Of a stretch of DNA of 31,068 bases, positions 22,678 through 29,781 are shown in pieces. Source of the stretch: Flavobacteriales bacterium. Lineage in GTDB: Bacteria > Bacteroidota > Bacteroidia > Flavobacteriales > PHOS-HE28. Location: positions 1 to 31,068 of the forward strand of contig SSGN01000206.1 in assembly GCA_008016945.1 (NCBI GenBank). Reading direction: 5' to 3'. Both the position numbers and the translations under genes were made by a program. Below the pieces are notes generated by a model. It had not been told where the DNA came from, ran no database searches, and saw only the letters and a program-made list of their open reading frames with translations. Position 1 is the stretch's first letter, and each line of letters starts with the position of its first letter.

Positions 22678-24306
22678 TCACTCCAGCACCACGGGCATGT
22701 CCTTCGGATGTTTCACCGTGTAGGTGAAGCCCAACTTCTTGGTCTCTTTCGGGGCAACGGTCATGTTCCAGGTGAGGATGCCCTTTGTGTCGTCCACTTG
22801 CGCGCCGCCTTTCTCGGTGAGCTTCACCTCCACCTCGCTCTGCGGGCTCAGCGGGTACTGGTCGCGCACCTCCAGCTCCACGGCGGTGCCCTTGGTGTTG
22901 CGCACGGTGAGGTCCCATGCGATGGTGGCCGTACGGTTGCCGCCGAGGATGCCCCGATCGCTGGTGCCCTTGCGCTTCACGCGTTCCACCACCACGCCCT
23001 TGTCGCGGCCCAGGGAGATGTCCATCGTGTCCTTCGGCACATCCAGTTGCAGATAGCTCTGACCTACGAAGGTGCCCTCGAAGAACACGTTGGCCTCGCC
23101 GCTCAACAGGCCCAGGTCCTCCCAGCCGGTGGTGCGGGCGTAGAGGAAGGCGTCCTTGTCCAGCTTGGGTGTGGCGTAGTGCTTGTACGTGGCGTTGAGC
23201 GCGTGTTCCTGCACGCCGATGGTGCGCGGGCTGGCATCGCTGGGTACGGTGAAGGGCGTGCTGATGGTGTATTCCATGGTGGTGGCCTGCTGCTGCACGG
23301 CCACCGGTGCGGACCGGATGGCTTCTTTGCTGATGGTCACCTGCTCCAAGACCGCTGGCGGAGGCTGCATGTCCTCGTCGAAGGCCGATCGGGCCGTTCG
23401 CCCCGCTGTGGGGCGTGGCTGCGGCCGGTGCATGTACAGCGTCCACGGGTGCAGCGTGGGCATCACGCCGCCCAAGGTGGGGTTGCCGCTGCTCAGGGAC
23501 AGGTCCACCTTGTCCCAATCCTCGCCGGTGTTGTTGGTCACCTCGGCCTTCATCAACAGTTGGATCGGCTTGCCCACGCCGGTGGCCCGCAGGTCGTAGG
23601 CGGGTGTCCATGTGGCCTGCCGCACGAAGTAGTTCAGCGTGAAGGTGGCGCTGGTAGCGGCCGGGCTGGTGATCTCCACCACCACCTCGCTGGTGGGGCG
23701 CGGCGCCAAGGCCTGCAACTGCTGCATCTGCTGCCTCAGCTTCTGCAGCTCCTCGTTGATGCTGTTGATCTTCTCCTGCTGCACGAGGAGGCCGCCCTTC
23801 ACCGCCTTCAGCCGTTCGCGCACGTAGTCGTTCACCGCCTGTAACTGTGCGGCCGTAACGCCCTGCTGCTGCCCGGCGATGCCGGTGTTCTTCAGCAGCA
23901 GTTGTTCCTCCTGCTCCCACACCTGCTTCAGCCCCGTCTCGGTGGCCACATCGCGCTCCAGCTTCTTCACCCTGCCCTGCAACTCCTCGATCTCCTTCTT
24001 CTGCGGGCTTTCGCTCAGGTGGTTCACCCGGTGGTTCACGCTCAGGATGGTGTACCCGCCCTTGCCCGTGACCTCGATGCTCTGCGGGTCAAGCTGGTGG
24101 GCCAGCCCCGTGAATACCACGGTGCTTGCGCCCGCGGCAATGCTCGCGCTGGCCGTGCGGCTCACCTGCGCGCCTTGCATGAACACCTTGGCGGCGGTGA
24201 TCTTGGAGGGGATGGCTTTTTCGTCGGCGGCGAGGAGGGTGGCGGCAAGGGTCAGCGCCATGCTCAGGGAAAGGGTGCGGATGGTCATGGTCCGTGGTGT
24301 GGTCAT
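22678..24306 (-). CDS. DUF4140/DUF4139 (mucoidy inhibitor A-like) secreted protein
   Basis: The 542-residue protein has a signal peptide ('TLSLSMALTLAATLLAADE'), an N-terminal DUF4140 region ('KITAAKVFMQGAQVSRTA'), a coiled coil at about residues 95-210 rich in Gln and Leu, and a DUF4139 beta domain to the end. 'VRQATWTPAYDLRATG' and 'NNTGEDWDKVDLSLSSGNP' are family motifs. The function is unknown; it should act in the periplasm or outside. ATG 24306 is chosen over 24288 and 24342; all keep the signal peptide. A minus-strand -7-like element, GACCTTTG at 24377-24370, lies about 64 bases upstream of the ATG. Confidence 0.82.
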   Translation of the reverse strand: MTTPRTMTIRTLSLSMALTLAATLLAADEKAIPSKITAAKVFMQGAQVSRTASASIAAGASTVVFTGLAHQLDPQSIEVTGKGGYTILSVNHRVNHLSESPQKKEIEELQGRVKKLERDVATETGLKQVWEQEEQLLLKNTGIAGQQQGVTAAQLQAVNDYVRERLKAVKGGLLVQQEKINSINEELQKLRQQMQQLQALAPRPTSEVVVEITSPAATSATFTLNYFVRQATWTPAYDLRATGVGKPIQLLMKAEVTNNTGEDWDKVDLSLSSGNPTLGGVMPTLHPWTLYMHRPQPRPTAGRTARSAFDEDMQPPPAVLEQVTISKEAIRSAPVAVQQQATTMEYTISTPFTVPSDASPRTIGVQEHALNATYKHYATPKLDKDAFLYARTTGWEDLGLLSGEANVFFEGTFVGQSYLQLDVPKDTMDISLGRDKGVVVERVKRKGTSDRGILGGNRTATIAWDLTVRNTKGTAVELEVRDQYPLSPQSEVEVKLTEKGGAQVDDTKGILTWNMTVAPKETKKLGFTYTVKHPKDMPVVLE

Positions 24307-24425
24307 GGGATCGGATGGTTCCGTTATGGATCCTGTACACATCAGGATGCGGAAGGTTCACGGGTTACACAAAGGTCGCGCCACGACGCCTCTGGCCGGG
24401 CCATTGTTCACATTCCGGCACCTTC

Positions 24426-24451
24426 TGCGATGTGCTCTCGGAACCATCGCA
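24426..24451. promoter_or_regulatory. Inverted repeat upstream of the sigma factor gene
   Basis: TGCGATG and CATCGCA form perfect 7-base arms around 12 bases. It lies between the divergent DUF4139 and sigma factor genes, 17 bases before a possible sigma promoter (TTG at 24468-24470 and TACCTCGT at 24487-24494). The role is unknown; an operator is a guess from position. Confidence 0.3.
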
Positions 24452-24506
24452 CCCATGGACAGTCGGCTTGCTTTTCCGTATCATCGTACCTCGTTGCTCT
24501 CCCAAC

Positions 24507-25094
24507 GTGGATCGGACCGGGAATGCATACCATGCCACCGTAGCGGCATCTTGGAAGGATGGCCTGTGCCGCAACGATGCCGCCACCGTGCAAGGGTTGT
24601 ACAAGAAGCACTTCCCCACGGTGCGGGGATTCGTGTTGCAGAACCACGGGTCCGTGGGCGATGCCCAGGACGTGTTCCAGGAAGCCATGACCGTGCTGTG
24701 GATGAAGGCCAAGGACGATACCCTGCAGGAGACCACCGATCCGGGTGCCTTCCTGTTCCGGGTGGCGAAGAACAAATGGCTGGATCACCTGCGCTCCGCA
24801 GCGCACAAGAACATGAGGGTGGTGCCGCATGAACACATACCGGATCCCACCGATGCCGTGGGCGAGGATCTGGAGCACCGCATCGGGCGGCTGCGCGGGG
24901 TGTACGAGCGGCTCGATGCCAAATGCCGCACGGTGCTCGATCGGTACTATTTCGAGCGGAAGGACCTCGCTACCATCGCCCGCGAGCTGGGGGTGGAGGA
25001 AGAGAGCATCCGCACCATCAAGTACCGGTGCATGATGAAACTGCGTGCGTTCCGCCGCGCCATTGAAGGAGAAGAAGGACAACAGCAACGATGA
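24507..25094 (+). CDS. ECF-type RNA polymerase sigma factor
   Basis: The 195-residue protein has sigma region 2 ('LYKKHFPTVRGFVLQNHG' to 'FRVAKNKWLDHLRS', about 30-95) and region 4 ('LDAKCRTVLDRYYFERKDLA' then 'IARELGVEEESIRTIKYRCM'). There is no region 3, as in ECF factors. No in-frame ATG lies near the domain start, so GTG 24507 is chosen; it places the start 12 bases after a possible -7 element. The stop overlaps the start of the membrane protein gene by ATGA, and the unit continues to the TPR-CHAT gene. Confidence 0.88.
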   Translation: MDRTGNAYHATVAASWKDGLCRNDAATVQGLYKKHFPTVRGFVLQNHGSVGDAQDVFQEAMTVLWMKAKDDTLQETTDPGAFLFRVAKNKWLDHLRSAAHKNMRVVPHEHIPDPTDAVGEDLEHRIGRLRGVYERLDAKCRTVLDRYYFERKDLATIARELGVEEESIRTIKYRCMMKLRAFRRAIEGEEGQQQR

Positions 25095-25810
25095 ATAGAA
25101 CGGATCAGGATAGAGCGCGTTTCGAGGAGATCGAGGCCTACGTACTGGGCACCATGTCCCCGGCCCGGCGCCAACGATTCGAGGAGGAGCTGGCCGGTAG
25201 CGCCGACCTCCGCGCCGAGTTGGAGATGCACCGCACCAGCATCCGGGCCGTGGAGCTCGGAGGCTTCGACAGGCTGTTGCAGGACTTGGGACGTGAGGCC
25301 GCACGAGGCGAGGCCGCACCACGCTCCGGGGGGCATTGGCTGCGCTATGCCGCGGCTGCGGCGCTGCTTCTGGCCGTGGCCGCCTGGTTCCTCCTGCGGC
25401 CCACCACCGCCGAGCGCCTCTTCGCCGAGCACTTCGTGCCCGACCCGGGCCTTCCCGTGGCCATGGGGGCCACCACCGATCACGCCTTCCACGATGCCAT
25501 GGTGGCCTACAAGCTCGGCGACCATGCCGAAGCACGCACGGCCTGGACCACCTTGTTGCATGCCGATCCCGCCAACGATACCCTGCGCTACTTCTGCGCC
25601 AGCGCGAGCCTGGCCTTGGGCGATGCCGCAGCGGCCATCCCCGATCTCGAACAGCTGGCCGGCTCCACCTCGCCCTTCGCCACCAAGGCCCGGTGGTACC
25701 TGCTGCTGGCCTACGTGAGAACGGGCGACCGTGCGAAAGCCCTGGCCGTTCCGCTGGACCAGGACCCGGTGTACGGCGAACGGGTCCGCGCCGTGAAGAG
25801 ATCCCTCTGA
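25091..25810 (+). CDS. Putative anti-sigma factor with one membrane helix and TPR-like C-terminus
   Basis: The 239-residue protein begins with a short cytoplasmic domain of anti-sigma style ('FEEIEAYVLGTMSPARRQRFEEELAGS'), has one membrane helix at about 86-102 ('YAAAAALLLAVAAWFLL') and ends with a periplasmic helical TPR-like part ('AMVAYKLGDHAEARTAWTTLL'). No zinc-binding His-Cys-Cys motif is present. The 4-base overlap with the sigma gene supports an anti-sigma role, but the binding itself is inferred. The TPR-CHAT gene follows after 2 bases. Confidence 0.75.
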   Translation: MNRTDQDRARFEEIEAYVLGTMSPARRQRFEEELAGSADLRAELEMHRTSIRAVELGGFDRLLQDLGREAARGEAAPRSGGHWLRYAAAAALLLAVAAWFLLRPTTAERLFAEHFVPDPGLPVAMGATTDHAFHDAMVAYKLGDHAEARTAWTTLLHADPANDTLRYFCASASLALGDAAAAIPDLEQLAGSTSPFATKARWYLLLAYVRTGDRAKALAVPLDQDPVYGERVRAVKRSL

Positions 25811-25812
25811 CC

Positions 25813-28800
25813 ATGTGGCGCGCCGCCTTGGTTCTGTGGGGAGGTTGCCTGGCACACACCGGGGTGGCGCAGCACGACCCGTTGTCCGCACGCCATGCCC
25901 GCATCACGGAGGCCTACGGATCGGGGGATCACAAGACCACGATCCGCTTGATCGAGGAGCAGCTCCACAGCGCCGCCGGGACCACCTGGGCCGATTCGCT
26001 GCACCGCTACCTGTACAAGTATGGCCATGCGTACCATAAGGTGGAGGGCGCCAAGGCCGGTGTCGCAGCGGCGGAACGGATCCTCGCCTTGGTGCGGGCA
26101 CGTGAGCAGGCGGACCACGAACTGGAGGCGCTCTTCGACCTCAGTTGGATCCATTACGACGTGGGGGCGGTGGACCAATGCGCCCGGGTCGATTCCATGG
26201 CCGTGACGCTGGCCGACCGCTCCCCAGCGATCCCCATCGGCCAGCGCGGACGTGCCAGGCAGTACCTCGCCTTCGATCACAGCGTCCTCGGCGATCATCG
26301 GCGCAGCCTCCAATGGGCGCTCGGCGCGATCGACCAATACCGCCGTGCCGACACCATCCCCGCGGTGCAATGGGCCGAATCCTACACGGCCGCCGGTGCG
26401 GCATGCTGGCACCTGGGGCGCATCCGCGAGGCCGAAGCGTGGTACCTCCAGGCCCGCGACGTCCTGGGCGATGCACCGGACATCGCCTCCCGCGAACGGT
26501 TGGTGAGCGTGTACGGCAACCTCGGCGTGCTCTGGCAGAACGCCGGCGATCCCACCCGCGCCAGGAACTACTACCAGGAGAGCCTGCGCCACAGCGATGC
26601 CATCGTCGCCACCACCAACGACCCCTTCACCAAGGACCAGGCCGTGGTGGCCCGCTCGCGCACCTACCTCAACATGGCCACCGTGTTCTTCCAGGTCGGC
26701 GATGTGGGCCGCGCACGCGACCTGCTGCGCCTGGCCTGGGACGACCGCAGCGCCGTGTTGGAGCCCGATGATCCGCAGCTGCTCGCCTTGAAGGAGCGCA
26801 TGGCCGACCTGGAGCTGGATGCCGGACAGCTGGAGAACGCACGCCAGCTCGTCGCCGCCTATGCACAGGCCACCGAACGCCGCTTCGGACGTCGCAGCGA
26901 AGAGCATGTGCGCGCAAGCATCAAGCTGGGCGACATCGTGGGCCGCCTCGGCGATCACGCCCAGGCCGACACCCTGTTCAACACGGCCGTGGCCACCCGC
27001 CGCGCCACCCCGGATGCCGCCACCGACCCGCTGTTGGTGCAGACCCTGGAACGCCGCGCCGCACACCACCTGCGCAACCGCAGGCCACAGGCCGCCCACG
27101 ACGACCTCGCCGCCGCCCGCACCATCCTGGTGAACACCTACGACACCTTGCACTACAAGGTGGCGGCCATCGATGTGCGGCTGGCCGAGGCCGCCTATGC
27201 CAGCGGCCGGTACGCCGCCGCCCGCGACCATGCCGCCCGTGCCATCGCCCACCTCGCGGATCGGGTACGGGCCGTCCGCAGCAAGGGCGTACCCACCGCG
27301 CTGCAGGATCCCGCCCTGCTGCCCGATGCCATCCACTGGAAGGTGCGCGCCGAGCATGCCCTGGCCCAGGGCGTGTTCAACAGCGCGTGGAAGGAGCAGC
27401 TCGACATGGCCATCCTGGCCCTCGCACGCAACAAGGCCGCCTTGCACGATCCCGAAGCCAAGCTGCTGCTCGTGGCCGCGCAGGACCGGCTGTTCCACCT
27501 CGCGCTGGACATCGCCTACCAGGGTCGTGTCGCCAGAGGCGAGGAGGCCACCGCCGAGCGCTTCCTCGCCCTCAGCGAAGCCCGGCGCTCCACCCTGCTC
27601 AAGGAGCGGCTCAATGCCTTCAAAGGCGTGCGCTTCGCCGGGGTGCCCGATACGGTGCTCGCACGCGAACAGGAGCTGCTCGCCGCGCTCGGCATCGATC
27701 CGGCCGATCGGGCCTCGGCCACCGCCGCCCTGGCACACGAACAGGCCTTCGCCGCTTTCGCCGACCGGATCGAACGCACCTATCCCGCCTATTTCGCACT
27801 GCGCTATGGCGAAGCCACCATCACCCTGGCCCAGGTGCGCCAACGGCTGCTGAAGGAAGGGCGCACCCTGGTGTCGTACGCGGTCACCGACAGCGCCTTG
27901 TACACCCTCGTGGTGGGGTTGCACGAGGCCCGTGTGGTGCGCACACCCATCGCCGGGCTGGCCGAGGAGGTCCGCGCGTTCAACCATGCCATCGAAGCGC
28001 GCAACGCAGCGGAATACCCCGTGCATGCCCACCGCCTGTACCAGCGCCTCCTCGCGCCGGTGGAGCCGTATCTCCGGGGGGCGGAGCTGCTCATCGTCCC
28101 CGACGGCCCCCTGCATCAGGTGTCCTTCGATGCCCTCCTGGTACGGCCCGCCGACGCCACCTCCTTCATCCCCCACCTGCTGGTGCAGCACCGCACCATC
28201 GCCTACCTGCTCAGCGCCACCACGGCCGTGCAGTTCGCCGACCTCGCGCGCAAGGCCGATGGCGCGGCCCTGGCCCTCGCACCGGGCTTCACCGGCGACG
28301 TGAAACGGCGCTACATGGCCCAGGTCAAGGATACCGCCAGCATCGACAAGCACTTCCTCACCTACGTGCGACAGCCCTTCGCCGTGCGCTCGGCACAGGC
28401 CTTGGGCCCGCTGCTGGGGGCGCGGGTGCGCATCGGCAGCGAGGCCAGCGAAGGGTGTTTCCGACGGGAGGCCGCGGGCCACGGCATCCTGCACCTGGGC
28501 ACCCATGCCGAAATGAACGCCACCGACCCCATGTACGCCAGGCTCGTCTTCAGCAAGGATGGCGATGGCCTCGATCCCGACGCCGACGGCTACCTGCATG
28601 CCTACGAGATCTACGAGCTGGACCTGCGCGCACAGCTCGCCGTGCTCACCGCCTGCGAAACGGGTGCGGGGCGCACCGATGGCGAAGGGGTGCGCTCCCT
28701 TGGCCATGGCTTCGCCTATGCCGGATGCCCCAGCCTGGTGATGGCGCTCTGGAACATCGACGAGAAGGTGACCGCCGAGGTGATCGAGCGTTTCTACGAA

Positions 28801-29028
28801 CACCTCGCCGACGGCATGCCCAAGCACGAAGCGTTGCGCCGCGCCAAGCTGGACCACCTGGAACGGGCGAGCGATGAACTGGCCATGCCCTATTACTGGG
28901 CGGGGCTGGTGCTCGTAGGCGACGTGGACCCGGTGCAGCGCCCGTTCTGGCACCGCCATCGCTGGTGGGTGCTGGCCGCACTGGTGCTGGTGGTGGTGGG
29001 TGCGGCCGTGTGGTGGCGGCGGCGTTGA
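25813..29028 (+). CDS. TPR-CHAT protein (caspase-like protease domain)
   Basis: The 1071-residue protein has a signal peptide ('ALVLWGGCLAHTGVAQ'), TPR repeats over about 20-620, a CHAT peptidase domain at about 700-1040 and a final membrane helix with a short basic tail ('WWVLAALVLVVVGAAVWWRRR', last 21 residues, is the anchor region). The catalytic dyad is His898 ('LHLGTHAEMN') and Cys948 ('LTACETGAG'), 50 residues apart as usual. The protease would face the periplasm, anchored at its C-terminus. Its gene shares an operon with sigma and anti-sigma genes, a common Bacteroidota layout whose target is not known. The gene ends 12 bases from the convergent HIRAN gene. Confidence 0.88.
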   Translation: MWRAALVLWGGCLAHTGVAQHDPLSARHARITEAYGSGDHKTTIRLIEEQLHSAAGTTWADSLHRYLYKYGHAYHKVEGAKAGVAAAERILALVRAREQADHELEALFDLSWIHYDVGAVDQCARVDSMAVTLADRSPAIPIGQRGRARQYLAFDHSVLGDHRRSLQWALGAIDQYRRADTIPAVQWAESYTAAGAACWHLGRIREAEAWYLQARDVLGDAPDIASRERLVSVYGNLGVLWQNAGDPTRARNYYQESLRHSDAIVATTNDPFTKDQAVVARSRTYLNMATVFFQVGDVGRARDLLRLAWDDRSAVLEPDDPQLLALKERMADLELDAGQLENARQLVAAYAQATERRFGRRSEEHVRASIKLGDIVGRLGDHAQADTLFNTAVATRRATPDAATDPLLVQTLERRAAHHLRNRRPQAAHDDLAAARTILVNTYDTLHYKVAAIDVRLAEAAYASGRYAAARDHAARAIAHLADRVRAVRSKGVPTALQDPALLPDAIHWKVRAEHALAQGVFNSAWKEQLDMAILALARNKAALHDPEAKLLLVAAQDRLFHLALDIAYQGRVARGEEATAERFLALSEARRSTLLKERLNAFKGVRFAGVPDTVLAREQELLAALGIDPADRASATAALAHEQAFAAFADRIERTYPAYFALRYGEATITLAQVRQRLLKEGRTLVSYAVTDSALYTLVVGLHEARVVRTPIAGLAEEVRAFNHAIEARNAAEYPVHAHRLYQRLLAPVEPYLRGAELLIVPDGPLHQVSFDALLVRPADATSFIPHLLVQHRTIAYLLSATTAVQFADLARKADGAALALAPGFTGDVKRRYMAQVKDTASIDKHFLTYVRQPFAVRSAQALGPLLGARVRIGSEASEGCFRREAAGHGILHLGTHAEMNATDPMYARLVFSKDGDGLDPDADGYLHAYEIYELDLRAQLAVLTACETGAGRTDGEGVRSLGHGFAYAGCPSLVMALWNIDEKVTAEVIERFYEHLADGMPKHEALRRAKLDHLERASDELAMPYYWAGLVLVGDVDPVQRPFWHRHRWWVLAALVLVVVGAAVWWRRR

Positions 29029-29040
29029 GCCGTTGCCCGG

Positions 29041-29580
29041 TCAGGCCGGTGGCCCATCCGCCGCCCCGCGTTCACCACCGTAGTGCTGGTGCAGCTTGTA
29101 GCCTGCATCGGGACGGGCCAGGTAGTGCTCCAGATAGGCGTCGAAGCTCGGGTTGGCCGGCAACAGCAGCTCCACGCCTACGAAGCACTGCTCCCACGGA
29201 GGCAGCTCGGGTGCGGTGTACAGCACATACGCCGCCAGCAGCAGGCCGTGGTCGATCAGGTTGGCCACACTGCGGTTCTCGCCCATGGGCAGGTAGCCCA
29301 GCTTGTGGCCCTGCCAGTACACGGCCACGGCATCGGGGTCGTGCGCGTTGTCGCGCTCGCGCACCAGGTCCAGGTCGTCGTGTTCCTTGATCCGTTGGAT
29401 CACCTGCGGCCCCTCGTGGTATCGGAACCCCCGCACGAAGGCATCGTACATGAAGATGGGGTGGGCGTCCTTGGTCCACGCCAGGCGGTCCTGCTCTTCC
29501 GGTGCCAGCAACTCCAGCGGCGGTAGCGTGAGCAGGGTGGTGCCACCAAGCAGGGAGCGGAGGAAGGTGAGGCGGTCCAT
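29041..29580 (-). CDS. HIRAN domain protein with hydrophobic N-terminus
   Basis: The 179-residue protein has a HIRAN domain at about 44-112: 'FVRGFRYHEGPQV', 'LVRERDNAHDPDAVAVYWQG' and 'KLGYLPMGENRSVANLID' are its conserved blocks. HIRAN domains bind 3' ends of single-stranded or damaged DNA in helicases such as HLTF; many stand alone in bacteria. The N-terminus ('LTFLRSLLGGTTLLTLPPLE') is hydrophobic and may be a signal peptide, which would be at odds with DNA binding in the cytosol. The ATG lies 10 bases after the tracrRNA U-run on the same strand, so it may depend on read-through from the tracrRNA promoter. Confidence 0.82.
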   Translation of the reverse strand: MDRLTFLRSLLGGTTLLTLPPLELLAPEEQDRLAWTKDAHPIFMYDAFVRGFRYHEGPQVIQRIKEHDDLDLVRERDNAHDPDAVAVYWQGHKLGYLPMGENRSVANLIDHGLLLAAYVLYTAPELPPWEQCFVGVELLLPANPSFDAYLEHYLARPDAGYKLHQHYGGERGAADGPPA

Positions 29581-29590
29581 GGGGTGTACG

Positions 29591-29623
29591 AAAAAGACTG
29601 CGACCCACCGAAGTGGGCCGCAG
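29591..29623 (-). terminator. tracrRNA terminator hairpin
   Basis: On the minus strand CTGCGGCCCAC-TTCG-GTGGGTCGCAG is an 11-bp stem with one G-U pair and a stable UUCG loop. AG and TCTTTTT follow, ending at 29591. This is a textbook intrinsic terminator and also the 3' stem-loop of the tracrRNA. The HIRAN gene starts 10 bases further on. Confidence 0.85.
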
Positions 29624-29682
29624 GTAAGCCTTGAAGCTTAGTTCTCACAACGGAAAAATCCTTATTGTGAAAGACTTCAGGT
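29591..29682 (-). ncRNA. tracrRNA of the type II-C CRISPR-Cas9 system
   Basis: The minus strand after TACATTTG reads an anti-repeat (CTGAAGTCTTTCACAA), then TAAGGATTTTTCCG and TTGTGAGAAC, a TAAGC...GCTTA stem-loop (29640-29625) and a final 11-bp stem with a UUCG loop and T-run (29623-29591). The block CACAATAAGG...CCGTTGTG matches what I recall of II-C tracrRNAs, where ACAAUAAGG follows the anti-repeat (for example in Neisseria and Bacteroidota). Adjacent cas9 on the other strand, a matching promoter and a perfect terminator all agree. The 5' end is placed 6 bases after the promoter element and is uncertain by several bases. The CRISPR repeat should begin like TTGTGAAAGACTTCAG, allowing bulges. 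Confidence 0.8.
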
Positions 29683-29687
29683 CAGTA

Positions 29688-29695
29688 CAAATGTA
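29688..29695 (-). promoter_or_regulatory. -7 element of the tracrRNA promoter
   Basis: The minus strand reads TACATTTG, an exact match to TAnnTTTG. No clear TTTG is seen at -33. It lies 86 bases upstream of the cas9 start codon in the divergent orientation. Confidence 0.6.
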
Positions 29696-29781
29696 GCACG
29701 GTTTTTCTATTTTGATCACCTGCACTTGGGCACCATTCTTGTCGGCCTAGCCGAATTGGTGTCGATAATTCCTTCGAGCAC

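Noticed and set aside
22277..23920. A long open frame on the minus strand running through the end of mlaF and the DUF4139 gene
   Set aside because: Its product is Arg/Gly/Ala-rich shadow sequence; the DUF4139 frame next to it carries the family motifs.
25711..28959. A long open frame (over 1000 codons) antisense to the TPR-CHAT gene
   Set aside because: It mirrors the GC-rich codon bias of the real gene, shows no domain motif, and the plus-strand product has signal peptide, TPR and the His/Cys dyad.
29640..29781. A CRISPR repeat or array between the HIRAN gene and cas9
   Set aside because: No unit occurs twice. The one stretch resembling a repeat is the complement of the tracrRNA anti-repeat and is followed by tracrRNA stem-loops.
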